Origin: Actinomycetota bacterium
GTDB taxonomy: Bacteria > Actinomycetota > Acidimicrobiia > Acidimicrobiales > Microtrichaceae
DNA length: 6,163 nucleotides
NCBI GenBank assembly: GCA_009700815.1
Contig: WLLG01000146.1
Coordinates: forward strand, 1-6,163
Reading direction: 5' to 3'
Position 1 is the first letter of the stretch. The number at the start of each line of letters is the position of its first letter. This document shows positions 1 to 5,017 of this stretch, piece by piece. Under the pieces are notes generated by a model that was not told the DNA's origin, did no database searches, and saw only the letters and a program-made list of their open reading frames with translations. A program made the translations under genes and the position numbers.

Positions 1-428
1 CCTTTGATCTGATTCAGTGCCTGAGCACGTGCGTCATCAAGGTCGGCCATCGCAGCTTGGCGTTCCTCGGCAGCGGCAGCCTCGGCCACCGCAACTGCCT
101 GAGAACGCTGGGCCTCGGAGTCAACCCGAGCAACCTCAACGATGCGGTTTGCCTCGGAGCGGGCCTCAGCCAACGTGGCTTCATAGTCACGCCGAACCTG
201 CTCACCCTGCGTTTCAGCAGCTGAGGCTGCCTCTAGGTCTGCGAGCACCTGTTGTTCCCGCTCTGCGCGGACCTTCAAGAGTGGCGGCAAACACACGTAT
301 CTGAGCAAGGCCCAGAGAGTGAAAAAGGCAAGTGCACCCCAGAAGATCTCGCCGATCTCATCTGGAACTACTGGATTGATGACTTTTTCTGGGACTTCTG
401 CTGCAAGTGCAGCCAAGAAACCAATCAT
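1..428 (-). CDS. atpF: ATP synthase Fo subunit b, 5' part (runs off left edge)
   Basis: This is the N-terminal 142 residues of the b subunit, the peripheral stalk that ties the F1 head to the membrane sector. The protein begins MIGFLAALAAEVPEK, has one membrane helix at about residues 27-46 (GEIFWGALAFFTLWALLRYV), then a conserved-looking LPPLLKVRAERE junction. A long Ala/Glu/Arg-rich amphipathic coiled coil follows to the window edge, as expected for this family. The ATG at 428 is chosen because GGAGGAG (435-441) lies 6 bases upstream and because it gives a short N-terminus before the helix. It follows atpE by 80 bases in the canonical a-c-b order. The 3' end lies outside the window, so the C-terminus, and any fusion to a delta domain as in mycobacteria, cannot be judged. 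Identification is by topology and position as well as sequence. Confidence 0.93.
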   Translation of the reverse strand, partial: MIGFLAALAAEVPEKVINPVVPDEIGEIFWGALAFFTLWALLRYVCLPPLLKVRAEREQQVLADLEAASAAETQGEQVRRDYEATLAEARSEANRIVEVARVDSEAQRSQAVAVAEAAAAEERQAAMADLDDARAQALNQIK

Positions 429-508
429 CCGGGTCTCCTCCGGTGTCCGCGATAAGCGGAATGGCTAGATGGGCGAATATGAACTGATCTGGCGGGCGAA
501 CCCGTGGT
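429..508 (-). other. atpE-atpF spacer with small hairpins
   Basis: This 80-base transcribed spacer holds three short inverted repeats. Just after the atpE stop, CGGG-TTCG-CCCG (504-493) can form a 4-bp stem with a UUCG tetraloop in the mRNA. Further on, TCCGC-TTATC-GCGGA (460-446) gives a 5-bp stem. Finally CCGG at 443-440 and at 432-429 could pair around the atpF Shine-Dalgarno, leaving part of it in the loop. None has a following U-run, so none looks like an intrinsic terminator. They may be mRNA-stability or translation elements, or chance. Confidence 0.4.
435..441 (-). promoter_or_regulatory. Shine-Dalgarno of atpF
   Basis: GGAGGAG sits 6 bases before the ATG at 428 and is among the strongest ribosome-binding sites in the window. 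It fixes the atpF start. Confidence 0.8.
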
Positions 509-796
509 TCAGACGAACTTCAAAAGAATGAAAACCACGAAACCGATCAAGGCCAGGGCCTCGGTGAAAGCAATGCCGAGGAACATGGTTGTCTGAACCT
601 GACCAGCTGACTCGGGCTGACGTGCCATGGCCTGAACGGCCTGACCGACTAGGTAACCAATGCCGATGCCGGGGCCGATGGCTGCAAGGCCATATGCGAA
701 TCCTGCCGATGATGCTCCGGCGATTCCCTTTGCTTCGGCAGCGGTGTAATCGGTGGCTGCTAGGACGGTTGCTGCTGTATGGGCGAGTGCGCTCAT
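509..796 (-). CDS. atpE: ATP synthase Fo subunit c (proteolipid ring)
   Basis: This 95-residue protein forms the rotating c ring that carries ions through Fo. It is a helical hairpin: TM1 at about residues 24-50 contains AAIGPGIGIGYLVGQAV, the polar loop is ARQPE at 58-62, and TM2 at about 70-93 contains the ion-binding carboxylate E79 in AFTEALALIG. The sodium-type ligands are absent: the glutamine of the GPGxGQG motif is I46, and the serine after the carboxylate is A80. Proton coupling is therefore the likely mode (inference from known Na+ c rings such as Ilyobacter). The N-terminus is about 15-20 residues longer than the usual 70-80 residue subunit. No other in-frame Met occurs before the loop, so the ATG is kept. 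AGGAG lies 12 bases upstream, slightly far. The gene lies between atpB and atpF. Confidence 0.97.
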   Translation of the reverse strand: MSALAHTAATVLAATDYTAAEAKGIAGASSAGFAYGLAAIGPGIGIGYLVGQAVQAMARQPESAGQVQTTMFLGIAFTEALALIGFVVFILLKFV

Positions 797-942
797 GATG
801 TTGTTGAACTCCTGTTCGTGGTGAGTCTGTACTGCGTTGATAACTGCTTATTGCTTACTGAATTACTGACTTGTGGGTTGTATGTGCTGATCTTGAATTG
901 CTGAATTGGAACTGCTGATTGCTGAGATTGCAACTTCCCGGA
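797..942 (-). repeat. G-poor leader of atpE with heptad repeats
   Basis: This 146-base spacer between atpB and atpE has no gene. Read on the plus strand, TGCTGA occurs at 885, 899, 913 and 920, so the copies are 14, 14 and 7 bases apart. On the mRNA strand this is a degenerate 7-base unit close to WTCAGCA. A second pair, TGCTTAT TGCTTAC (845-858), and TTACTGAA TTACTGAC (855-870) continue the repetitive texture in another phase. Positions 842-930 hold only 12 G in the transcript sense out of 89 bases, with about 39% GC overall, clearly below the flanking genes. The stretch has no evident hairpin. In E. coli an unstructured sequence upstream of atpE enhances translation of subunit c; a similar role here is inference. 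Confidence 0.6.
809..813 (-). promoter_or_regulatory. Shine-Dalgarno of atpE
   Basis: AGGAG lies 12 bases upstream of the atpE ATG at 796. The spacing is longer than optimal, but this is the only good match in range and it supports the annotated start. Confidence 0.6.
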
Positions 943-1773
943 TTAGTGCTCCGGGTGTAACGCACCGCCGATATACACAGCAGTGAGAAGGGCAAAGATG
1001 AATGCTTGCAAGAAGGCGACCATGAACTCGAAGCCGGTGAATGCCACCAGCATCGGGAACGAAAGAAGCTCAACTACGACGAGAGGGGTAAAGCCCCACA
1101 AGGTGATGCAGAGCACCGAGAAGGTCACCAACAAAATGTGACCTGCAAGCATGTTTGCGAACAGTCGCACGGCAAGGGAGAACGGCCGGATCAGGAACGT
1201 TGACAGGAACTCAATCGGGGTGACCAAGAGATACAAGGCTTTTGGAACTCCTGGCGGAAATAGTGCCGACTTGAAGTAGCCAAGGCCGTTGTGCTTGACC
1301 CCAACTCCGATAAACATCACCCATGCTGTCATGGCAAGCATGAGCGGGTTAGCCATACGAGCGTTAGCTGGCATATGCGAGGTGGGGATTACCTCAAAGA
1401 CGTTGCCGATCCAGATGAAGAAGACCATTGCCACCAACATGGGCAAGTAGCGCATGCCTTCTGGGCCAATGGCGGGCAGAATGACTTGCTTCTCCACGAA
1501 GTCGATGGAGGCTTCCATGATGTTCTGAAGCTTCTTGGGCACCAAGCTGGCTTTTCGGCCGGCAAAATAGAACAACAGTGCCGGGACAATCATGGCGATC
1601 ATCGAGATCAACGCAATCTTGTTGAATGCGTAGAAGCTTCCCTCCCCGAAGAGTGCGGGCCACTTAACGATGTTTTCAATCGGAGGGAACTGCACGCCTC
1701 CGCCACCTTCACCTTCTGAGGCGAGGAGTGCGATGTTTGTGAAATTGCCTACCAAGGTCTGAAGACCGAGCAT
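943..1773 (-). CDS. atpB: ATP synthase Fo subunit a
   Basis: This 276-residue membrane protein is the stator channel subunit that passes protons to and from the c ring. The essential arginine is R203 in FSLAVRLFANMLAGH. The last helix carries the conserved LQAFIFALLTAVYI, with Q256 matching E. coli Q252. H212 and E249 occupy the positions of E. coli E219 and H245, the reciprocal exchange known in many a subunits. Hydrophobic segments lie at about residues 52-70, 109-128, 143-160, 181-199, 205-226 and 230-268 (the last being more than one helix). The N-terminus has an acidic, glycine-rich stretch (SEGEGGGG, 19-26). AGAAGGAG (1783-1790) lies 9 bases upstream of the ATG, fixing the start. The gene begins 33 bases after the AtpI-like gene. 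Length and motifs are normal and complete. Confidence 0.97.
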   Translation of the reverse strand: MLGLQTLVGNFTNIALLASEGEGGGGVQFPPIENIVKWPALFGEGSFYAFNKIALISMIAMIVPALLFYFAGRKASLVPKKLQNIMEASIDFVEKQVILPAIGPEGMRYLPMLVAMVFFIWIGNVFEVIPTSHMPANARMANPLMLAMTAWVMFIGVGVKHNGLGYFKSALFPPGVPKALYLLVTPIEFLSTFLIRPFSLAVRLFANMLAGHILLVTFSVLCITLWGFTPLVVVELLSFPMLVAFTGFEFMVAFLQAFIFALLTAVYIGGALHPEH

Positions 1774-1782
1774 TCGAAGAAG

Positions 1783-1790
1783 CTCCTTCT
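1783..1790 (-). promoter_or_regulatory. Shine-Dalgarno of atpB
   Basis: AGAAGGAG is 9 bases before the atpB ATG at 1773, a strong and well-spaced site. Confidence 0.8.
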
Positions 1791-1806
1791 ACGGCGCGTT
1801 GCCCAC

Positions 1807-2355
1807 TCAGCCCTTTGGCGCCGATAAGCCACGGTTACCGTAGCTATCCGGCGCCGAAGCGCTAGGTGAGAGGTTAGATGGGTCGGAATCGCTGCTCTCC
1901 GAGGAGGGCAGATAGGGATTGGGGGTTGCTTGCGGCTTGAGGCCAGGGAACGCCAGAGTGGCCGAAACGTAACGCATCTCCCAAAAGAGCAATGCTAGAT
2001 GAGTGCTGATGAGGGTGATGCCAAATGGCAACAGCTCAATCCATTCGGTATTACGCACGAGGAGCACAGCCAAGAAGATAAGGCCCAAGCGCAACAAGAA
2101 GCCAAACAGCGCTGCGGCTGCCATGACGGCCGCACTGATCCGTCCAGTAACTGCAAGCATGTAGGCGGCGAGCAGAAAGTTGACCACGACGATCGCTAGG
2201 GCATAGAGGCTCGATAGCACGCCATCGATACCCCAGAATGCCGCCGAGATAATGACTACTACTGGAATCAGCCAAACGCTCTTGCGTGCGAGGTCAACTG
2301 CTACTTGCATTGCGGGCGAAGGCCCCTCAATGCGGATGTTCATGGGATCAGCCAC
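1807..2355 (-). CDS. atpI: AtpI-like ATP synthase accessory membrane protein
   Basis: This 182-residue protein has four predicted membrane helices at about residues 27-45, 49-69, 74-100 and 107-125. The third helix region has the FLLRLGLIF pattern typical of the ATP synthase subunit I family. AtpI proteins are poorly conserved accessories encoded first in atp operons. They are implicated in c-ring assembly or stability and, with AtpZ, in Mg2+/Ca2+ handling in Bacillus. The last 45 residues form a soluble Ser/Pro/Asp-rich tail (PSSESSDSDPSNLSPS), probably disordered. The start is uncertain. The GTG at 2355 overlaps the preceding stop by 8 bases, while the ATG at 2343 (residue 5) begins 4 bases after it. 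Neither has a clear Shine-Dalgarno, so translational coupling to the AtpZ-like gene is likely. Assignment rests on topology and on position just before atpB. Confidence 0.78.
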   Translation of the reverse strand: MADPMNIRIEGPSPAMQVAVDLARKSVWLIPVVVIISAAFWGIDGVLSSLYALAIVVVNFLLAAYMLAVTGRISAAVMAAAALFGFLLRLGLIFLAVLLVRNTEWIELLPFGITLISTHLALLFWEMRYVSATLAFPGLKPQATPNPYLPSSESSDSDPSNLSPSASAPDSYGNRGLSAPKG

Positions 2356-2746
2356 GGTCGACTCGATTCGAGGCGTTCAGATCATCTTTGATTGCCGAGT
2401 CAATCTCTGCAACCAGATCTGTCTCTTCGGCAGAGACAACCGACAACCGCTCAGCACGAGCACTGCTCTCTGCACGAAACGACTCTGATGACTCGTGTCC
2501 CTTCCACGCAACCTCTGTTTGATGCTGTTCCATCTGGTAGCGGTAGGTGTAATAAATCTTGATTCCCGCTCCTGCAAACCCACAGACCGTGAACAGCACC
2601 AAAAACAGTGGAACCGTTCCAAGGGTGCGATCAAGCCACAATCCGAGAAGCCCAAGAATGACTGGAGCAAGCGCCAACTCAAAGGAACCGTGGGATCGAT
2701 TCAACTGTCGAGTTGTCTCGTGAGTGTTCGTGGCGAAGTCAGGCAT
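2348..2746 (-). CDS. AtpZ/AtpI-like small membrane protein, first gene of the atp operon
   Basis: This 132-residue protein has two membrane helices. Residues 22-66 (ending the first helix with GLLGLWLDRTLGTVP and continuing into a second hydrophobic stretch) match the pattern of the AtpZ / 'ATPase gene 1' family: helix, G-x-W-L-D, short GT-P turn, second helix. Such proteins sit at the head of atp operons and are thought to help Fo assembly or divalent cation transport. The N-terminal 20 residues are polar. The C-terminal 60 are charged and Glu/Ser/Ala-rich and could form an amphipathic helix, which is longer than the compact family core. The ATG at 2746 is preferred over an upstream in-frame TTG at 2788 because AAGGAA lies 8 bases before it. 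It overlaps the AtpI-like gene by 8 bases if that gene starts on GTG. Confidence 0.78.
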   Translation of the reverse strand: MPDFATNTHETTRQLNRSHGSFELALAPVILGLLGLWLDRTLGTVPLFLVLFTVCGFAGAGIKIYYTYRYQMEQHQTEVAWKGHESSESFRAESSARAERLSVVSAEETDLVAEIDSAIKDDLNASNRVDRG

Positions 2747-2754
2747 AGTCAGAA

Positions 2755-2760
2755 TTCCTT
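2755..2760 (-). promoter_or_regulatory. Shine-Dalgarno deciding the AtpZ-like start
   Basis: AAGGAA lies 8 bases before the ATG at 2746. It selects this ATG over the in-frame TTG 42 bases upstream, which has no such site at a usable distance. Confidence 0.65.
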
Positions 2761-2856
2761 GAGCGCCAGTGCCGAGAATGTTCCCCAACTAGGGGGTGTT
2801 CCCCAATTGGAAGACTCCCTCCAATCGAATTGCAAGGCGCTTGTGAAAGCTTTCCC

Positions 2857-2885
2857 AATCTATTGGAATCGACCGGTACCCGCAA
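2857..2885 (-). promoter_or_regulatory. weak candidate promoter for the atp operon
   Basis: On the minus strand TTGCGG (2885-2880) and TAGATT (2862-2857) are separated by exactly 17 bases and resemble -35 and -10 elements (3 of 6 and 4 of 6 matches to the sigma-70 consensus). A start near 2850 would give a leader of about 105 bases. The -10 candidate overlaps the CCAAT-CT-ATTGG inverted repeat. Matches are poor enough to be chance. Confidence 0.22.
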
Positions 2886-2938
2886 ATCTGATTCCCGCAG
2901 ATCTGGTTCCCGCTTGGCTGAGCACAGCGCAGAGTCGC

Positions 2939-3394
2939 TCACTGTAATGGGGGCGGGCCTGGCTGAAACTCAGGTGGTGCGGCGGCAGCAGCGGCAGCCT
3001 GTGCAGCAGCTTGGTAACTCTCGTCATCAAGTCCAGCGGCACGTTCAATCGCATCCACGATCCGGTCGGTGTTAGCCCGGCTCTCATATGTCATGCGAAT
3101 CATCCAGAACCTTAAGTACCGTGCAAGCGAGAAACGAACAAAAAGAGCTGCACCAGCGATGATGAGTGCAATACCCAAGAACGAGCCCTGAGCCATATAC
3201 GCACGCTGGTCGGCAGCGGAATCCGGGTACTGCCCAACCTCGATTGCACCGAAAAGCGCCAGAAGCGCCCCGGCCACGAGCAGGACAATTCCAAGCACCA
3301 ACAGGCGCTTTTCTCCCTCACTCGAGCTTCCCTTGAGTTTCAGTCCATCAATTTCTGATTTGAACTGATCGATTCGGATGTCATTTTCATTCAT
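2939..3394 (-). CDS. small two-helix membrane protein of unknown function in the liv operon
   Basis: I do not recognise the family. The 151-residue protein starts MNENDIRIDQFKSEIDGLKL, a polar and possibly helical segment. Membrane helices follow at about residues 31-52 and 70-88, joined by a polar loop (GQYPDSAADQRAYM). A basic juxtamembrane stretch (RFSLARYLRFWMIR) comes next, then a soluble helix (RANTDRIVDAIERAAG) and a low-complexity Ala/Pro tail ending FQPGPPPLQ. By the positive-inside rule both termini are probably cytoplasmic. The ATG at 3394 is chosen because it begins 4 bases after the livF stop; an in-frame ATG at 3472 would overlap livF by 74 bases. The upstream GGTGGG is only a weak ribosome site, so coupling to livF translation is likely. 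The position suggests co-expression with the transporter, but no function can be read from the sequence. Confidence 0.8.
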   Translation of the reverse strand: MNENDIRIDQFKSEIDGLKLKGSSSEGEKRLLVLGIVLLVAGALLALFGAIEVGQYPDSAADQRAYMAQGSFLGIALIIAGAALFVRFSLARYLRFWMIRMTYESRANTDRIVDAIERAAGLDDESYQAAAQAAAAAAAPPEFQPGPPPLQ

Positions 3395-3398
3395 GTGG

Positions 3399-4178
3399 TT
3401 ACCCACCCAGATAGGCAGCGGACAATTCTTGTTCAATCTCATCAGGGGTTCCCACCCTGCGCACCAACCCATTCACCATGATCGCCGCCACATCAGCGAC
3501 ACCGAGCACAGTGCGGGCAAACTGCTCTACAACCAAAATCGATGTTCCAGATTTTGCTATCTGGCCCACGATCCCATAGAGCTCCTCAACGACTAAAGGC
3601 GCTAGCCCCATGGACAATTCGTCGAGTAACAGCACGGCCGGTTCGACTGCAAGCCCCCGGGCCATTGCCAACATTTGCTGCTCGCCACCAGACAGCGTGC
3701 CCGCCAACTGCGAGCGCCGCTCCTTGAGACGAGTAAAGCGCTCATAGGCTACAGCCTCAACCTGGCGCATCGAGACACCTGAGTATGTAGCCATCAATAA
3801 GTTCTCTCGCACTGTCAGGTTCGGGAAAATTCCCTTGCCTTCTGGGATGGTGGTTACCCCGCATCGAGCAAGGTCTTCCGCTTTGACGCCAGTGACATCG
3901 CGGCCAGCTAACAGCACCGATCCTGAGCTCGGCTTCATGAGTCCACAAGCCACCTGCAAAGTTGTGCTCTTGCCGGCCCCGTTCGGGCCAAGCAGCGCAA
4001 CAACAGTTCCAGCCTCAACTGCAAGATCCACCCCGTGAAGTACTTCAATGGTTCCATATGCGGCGCGAATTCCGCGCAACTCAAGCAACGGCTCAGCCTT
4101 GGTCGCCGCAGAGTGGCTCACCTGGCTTACTTGGGGCGAACCGGGTCCGACTTGGGTAGGTACCTGTGCCTCTGTCAC
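3399..4178 (-). CDS. livF: branched-chain amino acid ABC transporter ATPase LivF
   Basis: This 259-residue cytoplasmic ATPase is one of the two nucleotide-binding subunits energising a branched-chain amino acid importer. Walker A is GPNGAGKST (64-72), the segment IPEGKGIFPNLTVREN (111-126) is characteristic of LivF, the signature is LSGGEQQ (162-168), and Walker B is VLLLDE (182-187) with catalytic E187. The D-loop is SMGLAP. The switch position after the last core strand reads VVEQF with Q219 rather than histidine, as is usual in LivF. A polar extension of about 28 residues precedes the first strand. The GTG at 4178 overlaps the livG stop as GTGA, and AGAGG (4186-4190) lies 7 bases upstream. 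The protein ends AAYLGG, the normal LivF length after the core. LivF-type ATPases also serve urea or amide importers, so the substrate is inferred. Confidence 0.92.
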   Translation of the reverse strand: MTEAQVPTQVGPGSPQVSQVSHSAATKAEPLLELRGIRAAYGTIEVLHGVDLAVEAGTVVALLGPNGAGKSTTLQVACGLMKPSSGSVLLAGRDVTGVKAEDLARCGVTTIPEGKGIFPNLTVRENLLMATYSGVSMRQVEAVAYERFTRLKERRSQLAGTLSGGEQQMLAMARGLAVEPAVLLLDELSMGLAPLVVEELYGIVGQIAKSGTSILVVEQFARTVLGVADVAAIMVNGLVRRVGTPDEIEQELSAAYLGG

Positions 4179-5017
4179 GAACCCGCCTCTTGGGGGAAAC
4201 CTGCCACTGGGGGAAAATCTGCCAGGTCAACGCCGGCATACTCAGCAGTGTCTGGTGCTGGAGCGGTACCCAAATAGGCCGACAGCACTGCTTCATTTGA
4301 GCGCACAGCCTCTGGTGTCCCCGAGGCAATCACTTGCCCGAAATCAAGAACTGACAGATACGAACACACCCTCATGACTAGGGCGACATCGTGCTCAACA
4401 AGCAAGATGCCCAACCCGTTGGCTGCGAGGGTGATGAGCAAGTCGCCAAAGATGTCAGTCTCTGCATCGTCGAGGCCAGAGGCCGGCTCATCGAGCAACA
4501 AGATCGATGGGCGTGCAGCGAGAGCGCGTCCGAGTTCAACCAACCGGGCGTGGCCGGTGGGAAGCGCACCAACTGGCTGATCCGCGAGAGGACCCAAATC
4601 CAGTCGCTCAAGAATCAAGTTGATCTCGTCCTCGGGTGTTGGATCCCCACCATCTGCAAGATATTGCGGCAGCTTGGCAGATCGACGAGACCAGCTTCTT
4701 CGAATCTCGAGACCAACTTGAATGTTCTCTCGAACAGTCAAAGAAGAGAAGACCTCGAGTCGCTGAAAGGTTCGGCCGATGCCAAGTCTGGCCCGCTTAT
4801 GTGTTCCTACCTTCGAGATGTCTTTTCCACCAAGACTGACGCGGCCAGAGGAGGGAGTAACAACACCGCAGATTGCGTTAAAGGTGGTGGTCTTGCCTGC
4901 ACCGTTTGGTCCAATCAGTCCGCTGACGCGACCACCTTCGACTCTCATGGATACGTCGCTCACTGCTAGGTGGCCACCGAATCGAACCGAGAGCGATTCA
5001 AGCTCAAGCACATTCAC
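4175..5017 (-). CDS. livG: branched-chain amino acid ABC transporter ATPase LivG
   Basis: This 280-residue cytoplasmic ATPase is the partner of LivF. Walker A is GPNGAGKTT (36-44), the Q-loop is in GRTFQRLEVFSSLTVREN (81-98), Walker B is SILLLDE (171-177), the D-loop is SGLD, and the switch histidine is H209 in LLVEHD. The 12-15 residue insert after the Q-loop region and the ending LSAYLG (245-250) are LivG hallmarks. The signature motif is altered: LPTGHARLVELGRAL (152-166) replaces the usual LSxGQ. A 30-residue tail follows LSAYLG and contains a six-codon repeat. The GTG at 5017 overlaps the permease stop as GTGA, with a G-rich ribosome site (GGGGGTGA, 5022-5029). A second in-frame GTG at 5011 is possible. 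The substrate is inferred from family. Confidence 0.92.
   Translation of the reverse strand: MNVLELESLSVRFGGHLAVSDVSMRVEGGRVSGLIGPNGAGKTTTFNAICGVVTPSSGRVSLGGKDISKVGTHKRARLGIGRTFQRLEVFSSLTVRENIQVGLEIRRSWSRRSAKLPQYLADGGDPTPEDEINLILERLDLGPLADQPVGALPTGHARLVELGRALAARPSILLLDEPASGLDDAETDIFGDLLITLAANGLGILLVEHDVALVMRVCSYLSVLDFGQVIASGTPEAVRSNEAVLSAYLGTAPAPDTAEYAGVDLADFPPVAGFPQEAGS
4187..4222 (-). repeat. tandem six-codon repeat at the 3' end of livG
   Basis: Two adjacent 18-base units (4222-4205 and 4204-4187) encode ADFPPV and AGFPQE, followed by AGS and the stop. On the plus strand the copies are seen as TGGGGGAAACCTGCCA and TGGGGGAAAATCTGCCA. This looks like a local duplication in the disordered tail of LivG, outside the ATPase core. 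Confidence 0.55.

Larger units (their letters stand above)
2747..2938 (-). promoter_or_regulatory. liv-atp intergenic region, probable atp leader and control region
   Basis: This 192-base gap is the longest in the window and is the natural place for the atp promoter. It holds a 15-base tandem duplication (2879-2893 and 2894-2908, two mismatches, with a partial third copy). It also has five CCAAT/ATTGG pentamers, including the palindrome CCAATTGG (2803-2810) and the inverted repeat CCAAT-CT-ATTGG (2855-2866), and a perfect 10-base direct repeat TGTTCCCCAA (2779-2788 and 2797-2806). No U-tailed hairpin is present after the upstream gene, so read-through from the liv operon into atp is possible. 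Confidence 0.5.

Noticed and set aside
842..930. CRISPR-like or insertion-element interpretation of the short repeats before atpE
   Set aside because: The unit is only 7 bases, degenerate and without spacers, and there are no terminal inverted repeats or cas/transposase genes.
2348..2788. Longer version of the AtpZ-like gene starting at a TTG (2788)
   Set aside because: The added 14 residues (MGNILGTGAQGILT) have no family support and the TTG lacks a ribosome site, while the internal ATG at 2746 has AAGGAA at 8 bases.
2920..2941. Possible terminator after the liv-linked membrane protein gene
   Set aside because: Only a 4-bp GAGC/GCTC or AGCG/CGCT pairing is available and there is no U-run, so an intrinsic terminator is not supported.
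2739..2942. 67-codon minus-strand frame from a GTG overlapping the stop of the small membrane protein gene, bridging to the AtpZ-like start
   Set aside because: It begins with a GTGA overlap like its neighbours, but has no ribosome-binding site, a hydrophilic unrecognisable product, and is built largely from the 15-base and 10-base repeats. A control region is the simpler reading.
2495..2947. 150-codon plus-strand open frame across the liv-atp gap
   Set aside because: It lies antisense to the AtpZ-like gene, has a low-complexity unrecognisable product and no ribosome site, so it is a shadow frame.
2939..3472. Longer version of the small membrane protein starting at an ATG inside livF
   Set aside because: It would overlap livF by 74 bases, and the extra 26 residues are livF sequence read in another frame. 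The ATG at 3394 fits the operon spacing.
4391..4969. 192-codon plus-strand open frame opposite livG
   Set aside because: It mirrors the Walker and Q-loop coding region of livG in reverse and shows no domain of its own.
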